Origin: Pseudomonadota bacterium
GTDB taxonomy: Bacteria > Desulfobacterota > Syntrophorhabdia > Syntrophorhabdales > Syntrophorhabdaceae
Assembly: GCA_026388275.1 (NCBI GenBank)
Contig: JAPLKB010000004.1
Coordinates: forward strand, 1 to 55,162
Length of the DNA stretch: 55,162 nucleotides
Direction: 5' to 3'
The position numbers and the translations under genes were made by a program. The notes under the pieces were generated by a model that was not told the origin of the DNA, ran no database searches, and worked only from the letters and a program-made list of their open reading frames with translations. This document shows, in pieces, positions 24,521 through 33,042 of this stretch. Position 1 is the first letter of the stretch, and every line of letters begins with the position of its first letter.

Positions 24521-26086
24521 TCAATCAGTTTTGTTTTCAGTTTCCTTCAAAAGAAGCTTCTTTATTTTTCCTGATGCTGTTTTTGGCAATTTATCAACAA
24601 ATTCTATATATTTTGGAATTTTATATTTTGCGAGCTTATCCTTTAAAAACTGATAAATTTCGTCAGTTGTTATAGAATGCCCATTTCTGACCACAATAAA
24701 TGCCCTGCCTACCTCACCCCATTTTTCATCTGGCACACCTACAACTGCTATATCAACAATGGCCTGATGGCTGAGAAGCACTTTCTCTATCCCTGCCGGA
24801 TAAACATTCTCTCCACCGCTGATAAACATATCCTTTTTTCTGTCAACAATATAAACAAAACCATCCTCATCTATCCTTGCAAGGTCGCCTGTATAAAACC
24901 AGCCATCTTTTATTACCTCGTCAGTTAAATCATCCCTGTTCCAGTATCCGTTCATGACTATCGGCCCTTTTACAACAACCTCTCCTATCTCTCCTATTTT
25001 GACATGATTTCCATTTTCATCAAAAATACCTACCTCACTATGCATCACCGGTTGTCCTACAGAACCCATTTTCTCAATTGCATTTTCCATAGGCAGCCAG
25101 AAAAGAGTGGAAGCTTCCGTAAGTCCATATACCTGGGAAAGCGTGAGGCCTTTTTTAGCGTAAGCCTCTAAGAGAGATACAGGGACTCTTTCTCCGCCTG
25201 TAAAACAGCATTTTAGAGAACTGAGGTTGTAGTCCTCTATCCTGCATTCATTAAGTATAAAGCTATAAACAATTGCAGGCAATTCCAGGACCGTAACTCT
25301 GTATTTTTCTATAGTTTTAAGTATATCCTCAGGCTGGAATTTTCTTTGTATGACAATAGTACCGCCTCTGTAAATAACTGGCGCCATTTCAACAATAAGC
25401 CCGCCTGAATGAAAAAGTGGTCTTACTACAATTCCTATATCCGCTTTTGTCATGTCATAATATATGCCTGCATTAAGGACATTAAAAAATGTCTTCCTAT
25501 GCGAAAGCACTGCACCTTTAGGCGAACCCGTGGTACCGGAAGTATACATAAGTATATGCGGGTCATCGTCTCCTGCTGACCATGATAAATCAGGCTTGGT
25601 TTCAGGAAAACGCTGCAAATAATTTGCATAATCTATCGCCCAGGAAGGTGTTTCCTGTCCTTTTGAATCTTCGCCGGGCTCACAAGCAATATAGGTGTGC
25701 ACATGCAATATTCTCTTCAGCTTTTCTGCATTTCCCATGAACTCATAATCGAATATAACAATATCCGCACCGCTGTCCTGTACAATTAATGTAAGTTCGG
25801 GCAATGCAAGCCGCCAATTGAGGGGTACAAGAATAGCTCCGACCCTGGACAATGCAAAAAATATTTCTATATACTGTCTGCTATTACGCATCAAAAGAGC
25901 AACTCTGTCACTTTTTTTTATACCCAGTTGAAGAAATAAATTAGACAGCTTGTTGATATTTGAATTTAATTCACAGTATTTATATGGTTTTCCTTCAGAA
26001 ATTATTGCGATCTTTTCAGGTTGGATCTTCGCCCATTTTGTTATCCAATCCGCAACATTTATCAAGTTATTGCGTTCGTCTTTCAT
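24521..26086 (-). CDS. Acyl-CoA synthetase (AMP-forming, class I adenylate-forming)
   Basis: 521 residues with all core motifs of the ANL superfamily: MYTSGTTGSPKGAVLSH (P-loop-like, A3), YGLTEAST (A5), GWFYTGDLARIDEDGFVYI (A7), DRKKDMFISGGENVYP (A8) and KLPKTASGKIKK with the catalytic Lys (A10). It activates a fatty or aryl acid with ATP and CoA in the cytoplasm; sequence alone does not fix chain length. AAGGA precedes the ATG. It follows a repeat array (26165-26448) and stands alone. Confidence 0.93.
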   Translation of the reverse strand: MKDERNNLINVADWITKWAKIQPEKIAIISEGKPYKYCELNSNINKLSNLFLQLGIKKSDRVALLMRNSRQYIEIFFALSRVGAILVPLNWRLALPELTLIVQDSGADIVIFDYEFMGNAEKLKRILHVHTYIACEPGEDSKGQETPSWAIDYANYLQRFPETKPDLSWSAGDDDPHILMYTSGTTGSPKGAVLSHRKTFFNVLNAGIYYDMTKADIGIVVRPLFHSGGLIVEMAPVIYRGGTIVIQRKFQPEDILKTIEKYRVTVLELPAIVYSFILNECRIEDYNLSSLKCCFTGGERVPVSLLEAYAKKGLTLSQVYGLTEASTLFWLPMENAIEKMGSVGQPVMHSEVGIFDENGNHVKIGEIGEVVVKGPIVMNGYWNRDDLTDEVIKDGWFYTGDLARIDEDGFVYIVDRKKDMFISGGENVYPAGIEKVLLSHQAIVDIAVVGVPDEKWGEVGRAFIVVRNGHSITTDEIYQFLKDKLAKYKIPKYIEFVDKLPKTASGKIKKLLLKETENKTD

Positions 26087-26164
26087 GATTCCTTACAATA
26101 TATTGTATACATATTTCTTAAACGATGTCAGTAAATTATTTATGAAAGATGTTTATTTTCTATT

Positions 26165-26448
26165 ACCGGGGCTCACGTCGCCCCCTCCACCGGCAAAGCC
26201 GTTGGAGCCACCCCCTCTCGCTCACTTTGTGAGCTATTTATCACACTTACCTTCATTTACACCCTATTTATCACACTTACCTTCATTTACACCGGGGCTC
26301 ACGTCGCCCCCTCCACCGGCAAAGCCGTTGGAGCCACCCCCTCTCGCTCACTTTGTGAGCTATTTATCACACTTACCTTCATTTACACCGGGGCTCACGT
26401 CGCCCCCTCCACCGGCAAAGCCGTTGGAGCCACCCCCTCTCGCTCACA
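26165..26448. repeat. VNTR of GC-rich hairpin repeat B (three 96-bp units, with a nested 30-bp duplication)
   Basis: Units start at 26165, 26291 and 26387. Each reads ACCGGGGCTCACGTCGCCCC, then CACCGGCAAAGCCGTTGGAG, then CTCTCGCTCACTTTGTGAGC and TATTTATCACACTTACCTTC. The first-to-second step is 126 bp because a 30-bp segment (TATTTATCACACTTACCTTC ATTTACACCC) is doubled there; the second step is 96 bp. The third unit is cut short after CTCGCTCAC. A single inverted copy lies at 8981-9079. Internal stems (GCTCAC/GTGAGC, CGGC/GCCG) make it REP-like. The proline-rich frame across it is an artefact. Confidence 0.93.
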
Positions 26449-26468
26449 TGTTTGCCTGTATGGATCTA

Positions 26469-27128
26469 TTACGACTTAATGACTTCCAAATTGAGTATGT
26501 CCCTTATATCATCCATAATAAAGGTTGCGCCTATTTCTTCAAAATCTTCTCTTTGTGTCCTACCGGTAAGCACCCCCACAGTCATCATGCCTGCCCCTAT
26601 ACCGGCCATTACATCAGTGGGATGGTCACCCACCATCATCGATTCGTCAGGGAGAACGCCAAGCATACGGAGCGCTGCGAATGCGTGAATAGGATCGGGT
26701 TTGACATGTTTTGTGTCTTCCCTTGTTACAGTTACATCGATGTAATTATCTATATCAACAAAAACACGTCTTACAACATCAATGCAGGTTCTTGTAATAA
26801 TACCTGTCTTTACTCCTTTAACTTTCAGATTTTTTAGTACATCTCTTGTATAGGGATAAACATCTTTATTCATTGCTGATTCAAGTTCGAGGAATTTGAG
26901 CCGGTCAAAGGCCTTTTTTTGAAATTCTTCGGCTGCTGATGTCCCATCAAGCCTCTCCTCGATCTTGCGAATCATCTCAATGATAAAATTGCTTTCTATT
27001 TTTTTTATTATCTCTTCTGTCGTGTATCTTCTTGCAATGTTCGCTATTTCCCCCTTTAAAAAGGCAAAATCCAGGCTTAATGGTGTCAACGTACCATCAA
27101 AATCAAAAATTATTGCTTTAATCATCAT
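26469..27128 (-). CDS. HAD-superfamily phosphatase (phosphoglycolate phosphatase-like)
   Basis: 219 residues. Motif I DFDGTLTPL (nucleophile Asp9, acid Asp11), motif II GIITRT, motif III Lys in HVKPDPIHAF and motif IV VGDHPTDVMAG are all present, with a helical cap (about 17-90). It probably dephosphorylates a small metabolite such as phosphoglycolate. The ATG overlaps the aminotransferase stop by 4 bp; no strong ribosome-binding site is visible, consistent with translational coupling. The 26469 end abuts the repeat array. Confidence 0.87.
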   Translation of the reverse strand: MMIKAIIFDFDGTLTPLSLDFAFLKGEIANIARRYTTEEIIKKIESNFIIEMIRKIEERLDGTSAAEEFQKKAFDRLKFLELESAMNKDVYPYTRDVLKNLKVKGVKTGIITRTCIDVVRRVFVDIDNYIDVTVTREDTKHVKPDPIHAFAALRMLGVLPDESMMVGDHPTDVMAGIGAGMMTVGVLTGRTQREDFEEIGATFIMDDIRDILNLEVIKS

Positions 27129-28264
27129 AAGTCTTTTAAGCAGTCCATTGCCCTTGCAACGCCTGAACCCATCTGAAACTTATATCCCAGGTCTCTCAAT
27201 GTAAATTCAAGGGCAGCGATAGCAGTTATAACATCATATTTGTCTGCATAACCAAGGGTCGCAATCCTGAAAGCCTTGCCTTTTAACTGGCCCTGTCCTC
27301 CTGCTCCGGTAACTCCATACTTTTTCCAGAGCATTTTATAGATTTCCTGACCGTCAATCCCGTCAGGCGCACAAATGGCAGTTACAGCAGGGCTAGGGTC
27401 TTTTGCGAATATTTTTAAACCTATTGCTTCTGCCGCTTCACGAGTTGCCCGTGCAAGACCGTCGATCCTCTTGTAAGCATTTTCAAGTCCTTCCTCCCTT
27501 ATAATTCGCAAAGACTCCCTTAAACCAATAATAAGTGAAATTGCAGGAGTAAAATTGGTTTGATTTTTCTGCAAATTTGCAAGTTCTTTCGCCCAGTTAA
27601 AATAAAACTTTGGAATTTTTGATGTCTTATTAAATTCCCATGCCTTATCACTGACTCCTGCAAAGGCAAGGCCCGGAGGGAGCATGAGGGCTTTCTGGGA
27701 ACCGCCGATGAGAATATCAATATTCCAGGCATCCATGGGCAATTCAAATATGCCGACGCCGGTAATGCCGTCTGTAACCATCAGTGTGCCTGGGTATTTT
27801 TTTACAATAGCCGCAATTTCTTTGACAGGAAATCTTGCCCCTGTTGAAGTTTCAGTAGCCTGCATATATACAGCCTTTGCATCAGTGTTAGCTTCCAGAG
27901 TTTTTTCTACAACAGCAGGATCAAGGATATCTCCCCAAGGGATATCTATATTTATTGCTTCAACACCGTAGGCCTTACAAATATTGGTCCATCTTTCCCC
28001 GAATTTTCCGCTTCGTATACATATAGCTTTATCTCCCGGGGAGAGCATGTTTGTTACGGCACCCTCCATCGCGCCGGTGCCGGAGGATGTAAATATCAAG
28101 ACCTCATTCTTCGTTCCAAAGAGGTATTTAAGATTTAACCTTACATCTTCCACCACTGTCTCGAAAAGAGGATTTCTGTGGTGAATCATCGGCTCAGCCA
28201 TTTTCAGAAGCACTTCCGGCGGTATTGCAGTTGGTCCGGGTGCGAGCAGATATCTTTTTTGCAC
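27125..28264 (-). CDS. Class V aminotransferase (alanine/serine-glyoxylate aminotransferase-like)
   Basis: 379 residues. LLAPGPTAIPPEVL at the start, FTSSGTGAMEGAVTN, VTDGITGVGIFELPMDAW and the PLP lysine in IGGSQKALMLPPGLAF (Lys191) mark the SGAT/AGXT branch of class V. It moves an amino group between alanine or serine and glyoxylate. Pairing with a phosphoglycolate phosphatase-like HAD gene is consistent with glyoxylate or glycine metabolism. The start is GTG (28264) with AGGAGG upstream. Confidence 0.92.
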   Translation of the reverse strand: MQKRYLLAPGPTAIPPEVLLKMAEPMIHHRNPLFETVVEDVRLNLKYLFGTKNEVLIFTSSGTGAMEGAVTNMLSPGDKAICIRSGKFGERWTNICKAYGVEAINIDIPWGDILDPAVVEKTLEANTDAKAVYMQATETSTGARFPVKEIAAIVKKYPGTLMVTDGITGVGIFELPMDAWNIDILIGGSQKALMLPPGLAFAGVSDKAWEFNKTSKIPKFYFNWAKELANLQKNQTNFTPAISLIIGLRESLRIIREEGLENAYKRIDGLARATREAAEAIGLKIFAKDPSPAVTAICAPDGIDGQEIYKMLWKKYGVTGAGGQGQLKGKAFRIATLGYADKYDVITAIAALEFTLRDLGYKFQMGSGVARAMDCLKDL

Positions 28265-28433
28265 TGTTACCTCCTCAATTAATAAGTTATGCTAAAATAC
28301 TTAAAATAATTGTTATTTTTACCAAAATATCGTCAAAAACACAAGAAAAATGCTGTCTCCTCCATCTTAAAATTACATAGATTTTATGATACAGGAAGGA
28401 TTTACAGAGCTGCTGTGTGCAATTCAATTAAGG

Positions 28434-28461
28434 TTCACAAAATAATTTTATTGTGTTATAT
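28434..28461 (+). promoter_or_regulatory. Possible promoter giving a leaderless iscS-like mRNA
   Basis: TTCACA (28434-28439), 16-bp spacer, TTATAT (28456-28461). The ATG of the iscS-like gene begins 7 bp after the -10 box, so transcription would start at or next to the start codon. The gene has no ribosome-binding site, which fits a leaderless message. Hexamer matches are only moderate. Confidence 0.35.
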
Positions 28462-28468
28462 TTCCAAC

Positions 28469-29689
28469 ATGGATAGGATATATTTAGACCACGCATCAAC
28501 AACACCTGTAGACCGACAGGTGCTTGATGCAATGCTGCCTTATTTCATCGAACAATTTGGAAACCCTTCATCAGCCCTTATCGAGGAAGGCGGGATGCCG
28601 AATAAGGCCATAGATGAGGCGCGGAATAAAGTTGCAAAACTCGTGAATGCAGAAAAAGAAGAGATTATCTTTACCGGCTCAGCCACCGAATCGAATAACT
28701 TAGCCATAAAAGGATTGGCACTTGCCAACAAAGATAAGGGGAAGAAGATACTCATTTCGGATATTGAACATTATTCTGTTATGAATCAGGCAGATTTCCT
28801 AAGAAAATTTGGTTTTGAAGTTGATTTTATAAAGGTAGACAATTACGGCATAGTTGACCTCGAAGACTTAAAGAACAAGTTAACTGATAATACAATACTT
28901 GTATCAGTCATGCATGCCAATCTGGAAATAGGAACAATTGAGCCTATTGAAGAAATTGCTCTGTTTTTAATGGAACGCGGCGTATTACTACACTCAGATG
29001 GCACAGGAACTTGTGGCAGAATACCGGTTGATGTAAAAAACCTGGGCGTTGATACAATGACCATATCTCCTCATCAGTTTTACGGTCCTAAAGGAGTTGC
29101 GGCCCTATATATGAAAAGAGGTACAAAACTTATATCTTTTATACAGGGGGGATCTCAGGAAATGGGTTACAGAGCAGGTACAGAAAATGTTCCTGGAATT
29201 GTCGGTTTTGGCGAGGCTGCCCGTATCGCTATGGAAGAGATGGACGAAAGAGTGGAAGGATTAACAAGATTATCAAGGAGGCTATGGGATGGCCTTGCAT
29301 CATCCATAGAATATATACATTTCACAGGTCATCCGACTAAGAGATTGCCTGGTCATACAAGTTTCTGGATTGAATTTGTTGAAGGTGAATCCTTACTTTT
29401 ATGGCTCAATCTGAACGGAATTGCTTCAGCAAGCGGTAGCGCCTGTGCTTCAAACATGATGGCGGTTGACGAAACAGGCTTGAGGGCATCACATGTGCTC
29501 ACCGCAGTGGGTGTGCCACCGGAGATATGCAGCGGTTCTATTTCTTTTTCTCTTGGAAAGGACAACAAAACAGAAGAAGTGGAGCACGTCCTTTCTGTTA
29601 TACCGGGCATTGTAAAACGGCTGATGGGGATGTCGCCTCTTTACGAAAAAGCCAGAAAATCAGGAATAAGTATGGGAAAGGAGGTATAA
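28469..29689 (+). CDS. iscS: IscS/NifS-type cysteine desulfurase homologue lacking the PLP lysine
   Basis: 406 residues aligning along the IscS fold: YLDHASTTPVD, FTGSATESNNLAIKG, the His of SDIEHYSV (His101), the Asp of LHSDGTGTCGRIPVDV (Asp177) and the loop cysteine in ASGSACASNM (Cys326). Where IscS has GHKIYGPKG with the Schiff-base lysine, this protein has PHQFYGPKG (Gln203), and the Gln of DATQ is Gly180. PLP chemistry should therefore be lost or greatly weakened while the sulfur-carrying or cluster-ligating Cys remains. A degenerate IscS of this kind is known in Archaeoglobus fulgidus. iscU starts 1 bp after its stop. No Shine-Dalgarno precedes the ATG. Confidence 0.9.
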   Translation: MDRIYLDHASTTPVDRQVLDAMLPYFIEQFGNPSSALIEEGGMPNKAIDEARNKVAKLVNAEKEEIIFTGSATESNNLAIKGLALANKDKGKKILISDIEHYSVMNQADFLRKFGFEVDFIKVDNYGIVDLEDLKNKLTDNTILVSVMHANLEIGTIEPIEEIALFLMERGVLLHSDGTGTCGRIPVDVKNLGVDTMTISPHQFYGPKGVAALYMKRGTKLISFIQGGSQEMGYRAGTENVPGIVGFGEAARIAMEEMDERVEGLTRLSRRLWDGLASSIEYIHFTGHPTKRLPGHTSFWIEFVEGESLLLWLNLNGIASASGSACASNMMAVDETGLRASHVLTAVGVPPEICSGSISFSLGKDNKTEEVEHVLSVIPGIVKRLMGMSPLYEKARKSGISMGKEV

Positions 29690-29690
29690 A

Positions 29691-30077
29691 ATGGCAAAAG
29701 GGCCATATAGTGACAAAGTGATGGACCATTTTATGAACCCGAGAAATATGGGCGAGATAGAGGATGCTGACGGTGTAGGAGAGGTAGGAAATCCGGCCTG
29801 TGGTGATGTTATGAAGCTATATCTGAAGATCGAGGGCGATAAGATAGTAGATGCTAAATTCAAGACCTTCGGGTGCGGTGCAGCAATTGCATCAAGCAGT
29901 ATGACAACGGAACTTATAAAAGGCAAAACGATAGATGAGGCGCTCCGCATATCGAATGAAGCCGTCACAGAGGCACTGGGAGGCTTACCACCGGCAAAAC
30001 AGCACTGCTCGGTTCTTGCAGAAGAAGCTCTAAAAGTTGCCCTTGAGGATTACAAAAAGAAAAAAGAGCAGGGCTGA
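29691..30077 (+). CDS. iscU: IscU/NifU-type Fe-S scaffold protein
   Basis: 128 residues with all three scaffold cysteines: VGNPACGDVMKL, FGCGAAIASSSM and KQHCSVLAEEALK; the conserved Asp after the first cysteine (ACGD) is present. It assembles [2Fe-2S]/[4Fe-4S] clusters for transfer to apo-proteins. GGAGG lies nine bases before the ATG, inside the end of the iscS-like gene. No hscA, hscB, fdx or iscR gene lies in the window, so this is a minimal two-gene unit. Confidence 0.95.
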   Translation: MAKGPYSDKVMDHFMNPRNMGEIEDADGVGEVGNPACGDVMKLYLKIEGDKIVDAKFKTFGCGAAIASSSMTTELIKGKTIDEALRISNEAVTEALGGLPPAKQHCSVLAEEALKVALEDYKKKKEQG

Positions 30078-30107
30078 AGACAAACATATATTCAGTCGAC
30101 CCTTTTT

Positions 30108-30140
30108 CTTAAAACAGAAGGGTTATGAACCTGTTTTAAG
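30108..30140. other. Inverted repeat after iscU
   Basis: CTTAAAACAG (30108-30117) and CTGTTTTAAG (30131-30140) are perfect inverted copies with a 13-base loop, 30 bp after the iscU stop. A T-run lies before the stem (CCTTTTT), not after it, so it would only function as a terminator from the opposite strand. Confidence 0.45.
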
Positions 30141-30177
30141 CTGAGTCTAACAACCTGATATCATGGAGATAATATAT

Positions 30178-30639
30178 ATGAAAACTGTTAATGTTATATC
30201 TACAATATGTATTTGCATGCTCCTTGTTCTACTTGTTGTAGCTCCACTGTATGGAAAAGACGACAATATCAAACCTAAGGAGCCTGGCGTTTATATTAAA
30301 ACAGACGAATCCTTAATCAGGCTTTTGCCGAATATGGTTTTCAATGAACAAGGGTTACTTTTTATTGAAAGCAATAACCCTGCACATTTTTTCCTTAAGA
30401 ATATTGAATATTTCATCGTATTTGGCAAATATAACATAGATATACTAACTCTTAACCCCCTTCTCTTTTTCCAGGCATCTTCTGTAGGAAAGCCTCGTTT
30501 CGCTTTTGGAAAAGACATAGAGATTGACATTAAAAATAAAAGCAGTGATCTTTATATTTTAAAGCCTAAGGCGTTAATAGGTAGAGGCTACTATTGCATC
30601 TGGATTGAAGACACCGTGTGGGATTTTGTTATTGAATAA
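30178..30639 (+). CDS. Hypothetical exported protein
   Basis: About 153 residues from the ATG at 30178, which has GGAG seven bases upstream (an ATG five codons earlier does not). The start MKTVNVISTICICMLLVLLV is a signal peptide, with a likely cleavage after VAPLYG. The mature part is mostly beta, with IEYFIVFGKYNIDILTL and GRGYYCIWIEDTVWDFVIE at the C-terminus. I recognise no family. Confidence 0.7.
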   Translation: MKTVNVISTICICMLLVLLVVAPLYGKDDNIKPKEPGVYIKTDESLIRLLPNMVFNEQGLLFIESNNPAHFFLKNIEYFIVFGKYNIDILTLNPLLFFQASSVGKPRFAFGKDIEIDIKNKSSDLYILKPKALIGRGYYCIWIEDTVWDFVIE

Positions 30640-30759
30640 AGATTGATAAATTCTTCTGACTATATCTTTATGATTGCTGTTGTTTTCCCTGAAAATAGAT
30701 TTTCATTTCTTTTTGTTCCGGCAGATCGTCATAAGTGTTTGATTTGGGATTGGAATAAT

Positions 30760-30834
30760 TGGAGGCGGCATCCGGATTTGAACCGGAGAATAACGGTTTT
30801 GCAGACCGTCGCCTTACCGCTTGGCTATGCCGCC
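30760..30834 (-). tRNA. tRNA-Cys (anticodon GCA), CCA encoded
   Basis: Minus strand: acceptor GGCGGCA ... TGCCGCC, discriminator T, encoded CCA. The anticodon arm ACGGT-CTGCAAA-ACCGT gives GCA. The T arm has GGTTCAAATCC. It lies 145 bp downstream (in minus direction) of tRNA-Gly, so the two may be cotranscribed. Confidence 0.96.
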
Positions 30835-30863
30835 GCTTAACTTTAGTAAATAAGAATTAATTT

Positions 30864-30922
30864 AGTTATAGTGAATAGCTTAATCTTTTTGATAAGTTAC
30901 TAACGACTATTCACTAATAACT
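30864..30922. other. Imperfect inverted repeat between the two tRNA genes
   Basis: AGTTATAGTGAATAG (30864-30878) and CTATTCACTAATAACT (30907-30922) pair along 15 bp with one bulged base around a 28-base loop. It separates tRNA-Gly from tRNA-Cys; it could be a processing hairpin or a small mobile-element remnant. Confidence 0.5.
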
Positions 30923-30939
30923 ATCGACTGACTTTTCTC

Positions 30940-30965
30940 GAGCGGGCAATGCTTTAACCCGCGAC
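30940..30965 (-). pseudogene. Decayed partial duplication of the tRNA-Gly 3' end
   Basis: GAGCGGG ... TTTAACCCGCGAC (30940-30965) repeats, with a 3-bp deletion and substitutions, the tRNA-Gly 3' segment at 30981-31009 (GAGCGGG ... TTTGAACCCGCGAC). Only the acceptor end and T arm are represented, as in remnants of tandem tRNA duplication or of integration at a tRNA 3' end. Confidence 0.5.
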
Positions 30966-30978
30966 ATTTTATTTTTTT

Positions 30979-31053
<75 letters not shown>

Positions 31054-31227
31054 GTGTGTTTTATATAATATAAACCAAATCGTATGTCAATAAAAAGGAT
31101 AATGCCAAAAGCAGTTCCGACTCAATTTCCCCGATTAAAACACTTAAGATGAAAAGCTTTAGCATAGCAACGGTTTTGAGCTTTTTAAGAGTTCATCACC
31201 ATTTCTTAAAATATTTTAATTTTTTTC

Positions 31228-31256
31228 TTGACAAATATTTGCATCATTGCTATAAA
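31228..31256 (+). promoter_or_regulatory. Strong sigma-70-type promoter of the porin gene
   Basis: TTGACA (31228-31233), 17-bp spacer, TATAAA (31251-31256). The start codon at 31351 lies about 90 bp downstream, leaving an AT-rich leader that contains a second ribosome-binding site (AAAGGAGGTGAA, about 31275) before an in-frame GTG at 31285. Confidence 0.8.
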
Positions 31257-31350
31257 TTAAAAATATTTAATAAAAGGAGGTGAAGTGCTTATTTTCAATA
31301 GTTTTCCTAATAGTAAATTTAGTAAATTAAAAACAAAAACGGAGGTAGGA

Positions 31351-32658
31351 ATGAAGAAGATTATTATTATTATGCTTGCTTTATTTCTTGCAGTACCTGC
31401 AATTACCTATGCAGGAAGCGCAACAAGCAGGTGGGACGTAACGATTGGCGGTTATATAGAGTTTGAGACAGGCTACAACACTCAGAATATAGGTTCTGCT
31501 CTTCTCGCTGCCCAGAGGACTGGCTACATGTCAAATCAGAACATGCCCGACGAAACAGGCAATTTTTTCATGAGTGCCGCTCAGACAGAACTTAACTTCC
31601 TAATAAAAGGTCCGGATGCATGGGGCGCAAAGACAATGGCCTTTCTATCCGGTGATTTTACCGGGCAGTGGGCGGCCGTCAATGCTGGTTCATTTGACAT
31701 GAAATTTGCATTCATGAAACTCATGTGGCCGTCATCAAGCCTTACTATAGGTCAGCTCCCTTCGCCTACCAGTACGATGCCGACCTGGTCTGGCAATGCG
31801 TTTAACTTCTCTACAGTAACCGCATATAACAAGGGGACTCCGAATACACAGCAGATAATGTTCAATCAGATGTTCGGCAAGAATTGGGCCATAAATATTG
31901 GCGTGATAAACAGCGGTAATATGAATGGTGGTGGCCCAGGCGGAGCACCAGCCGGCGCTAATTTAAGCGGAATGCCCTTTTTAGCCGGTGATATCACATG
32001 GTCCACCGATTCCTGCGGAACTGTAGGTCCCTGGAAGATGCTCTTCAGCACCGGTGGATTTATCGGAAAAACAAGGACACAGTATATTTCACAGGCCAGT
32101 ACCGCTACTACTGTACAGAAAATTAGCGACAAAAACCTTACTTCCTGGTTATGGGAAGCAAAAGCTATAATCCCCGTAATTCCCCAGAAGAAAGAAAATA
32201 AGGCAGGTGCGTTTTTGGCAGCATTTAGTGTCTTTACTGGTCAGAACACGGGCAATCAGCTCAATTTTGCACCCAACAGTGGCGGCTTCGCTTATGCTTA
32301 TGGAAATGCTATTACCGCTGACATTGCCGCACCGACTATATCAGGCGGTTATGCACATCTTCAATATTACTTAACCAATAATGTCTTTGTAAACGGTTTC
32401 TACGGCTATATGGTTCAGAATTGGAGCCAGGCTCAGAGTCCTAGTGCTGCTGCTGCTGCTGGTCTTGCAGAAATACGGAACAACCAGCAGATTACTGCCA
32501 ACATCATGTACGATGTCAGTCCTGCACTCAGGGTAGGTTTTGAGTATATCAATGTTTACACACGCTATGCAAACCTAGCGAATATCGCCAACGCCAACTT
32601 TTATGACACGAAAGGCATAAACCACAGTTTCAGAATCGGCGCTATCTATTTCTTCTAA
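31351..32658 (+). CDS. Outer-membrane beta-barrel porin
   Basis: About 435 residues. MKKIIIIMLALFLAVPAITYA is a clear signal peptide, then a long beta-rich chain with alternating strands (WDVTIGGYIEFETGY, AFMKLMWPSSSLTIGQ, HLQYYLTNNVFVNGFYGY) ending in FRIGAIYFF, with the terminal Phe needed for BAM assembly. It probably lets small solutes through the outer membrane. GGAGG with five-base spacing supports the ATG at 31351; an in-frame GTG at 31285 also has a full ribosome-binding site but would add 22 residues ahead of the signal peptide. Strong promoter and terminator suggest high expression. Confidence 0.87.
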   Translation: MKKIIIIMLALFLAVPAITYAGSATSRWDVTIGGYIEFETGYNTQNIGSALLAAQRTGYMSNQNMPDETGNFFMSAAQTELNFLIKGPDAWGAKTMAFLSGDFTGQWAAVNAGSFDMKFAFMKLMWPSSSLTIGQLPSPTSTMPTWSGNAFNFSTVTAYNKGTPNTQQIMFNQMFGKNWAINIGVINSGNMNGGGPGGAPAGANLSGMPFLAGDITWSTDSCGTVGPWKMLFSTGGFIGKTRTQYISQASTATTVQKISDKNLTSWLWEAKAIIPVIPQKKENKAGAFLAAFSVFTGQNTGNQLNFAPNSGGFAYAYGNAITADIAAPTISGGYAHLQYYLTNNVFVNGFYGYMVQNWSQAQSPSAAAAAGLAEIRNNQQITANIMYDVSPALRVGFEYINVYTRYANLANIANANFYDTKGINHSFRIGAIYFF

Positions 32659-32680
32659 GAAGAAACAGCAAAAGCATTTA

Positions 32681-32711
32681 AATGGGGAGCTACAAGCTCC
32701 CCATTTTTTTA
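32681..32711 (+). terminator. Intrinsic terminator after the porin gene
   Basis: ATGGGGAGC (32682-32690), loop TACAA, GCTCCCCAT (32696-32704), then a T-run. Confidence 0.92.
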
Positions 32712-32976
32712 TTAATGTCTCTTGCACCCTATTATTGATGGTCTTTTTCCATATTCTTTCTTTTCAATCCATCATTCATAAAAACATATGATTGCCGTTC
32801 ACGCAGAACATCGAGAAAGATATAAGGAATACTTAATGAACTCCTCCCAATGTGCGATTCATTACCCATGTTAATCTAGTCTATACAGGAGAGTTTGACC
32901 GTTATTTTCTTCTAAACCTGAAGCACTTTAACACCTTCTCTAAAAAGCAGATTCAGTCTTTTAAGGTACACATATG

Positions 32977-33023
32977 AAAAAAACAACAGGGTTTCTCGAT
33001 TGAGAAACCCTGTTGTTTTTTTC
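32977..33023. terminator. Bidirectional intrinsic terminator
   Basis: AAAAAAACAACAGGGTTTCTC and its perfect inverse GAGAAACCCTGTTGTTTTTT pair around a 4-base loop. A- and T-runs on both sides let it end transcription from both strands; its main use is the minus-strand operon ending at 33043. The 265 bp between it and the porin terminator hold nothing I can assign. Confidence 0.92.
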
Positions 33024-33042
33024 ATACTTCTTGGAAAAGGTT

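Noticed and set aside
24216-24524. N-terminal extension of the 81-residue protein on the minus strand
   Set aside because: It would read through the tRNA-Ala gene; a strong Shine-Dalgarno fixes the start at 24215.
26165-26448. Possible CRISPR array
   Set aside because: Units are adjacent 96-bp copies without unique spacers of regular length, and no cas genes are present.
25950-26837. A 295-codon proline-rich open frame with repeated SPPPPAKPLEPPPLAH units
   Set aside because: It is the translation of the GC-rich VNTR, runs antisense through the ends of the acyl-CoA synthetase and HAD genes, and lacks a ribosome-binding site.
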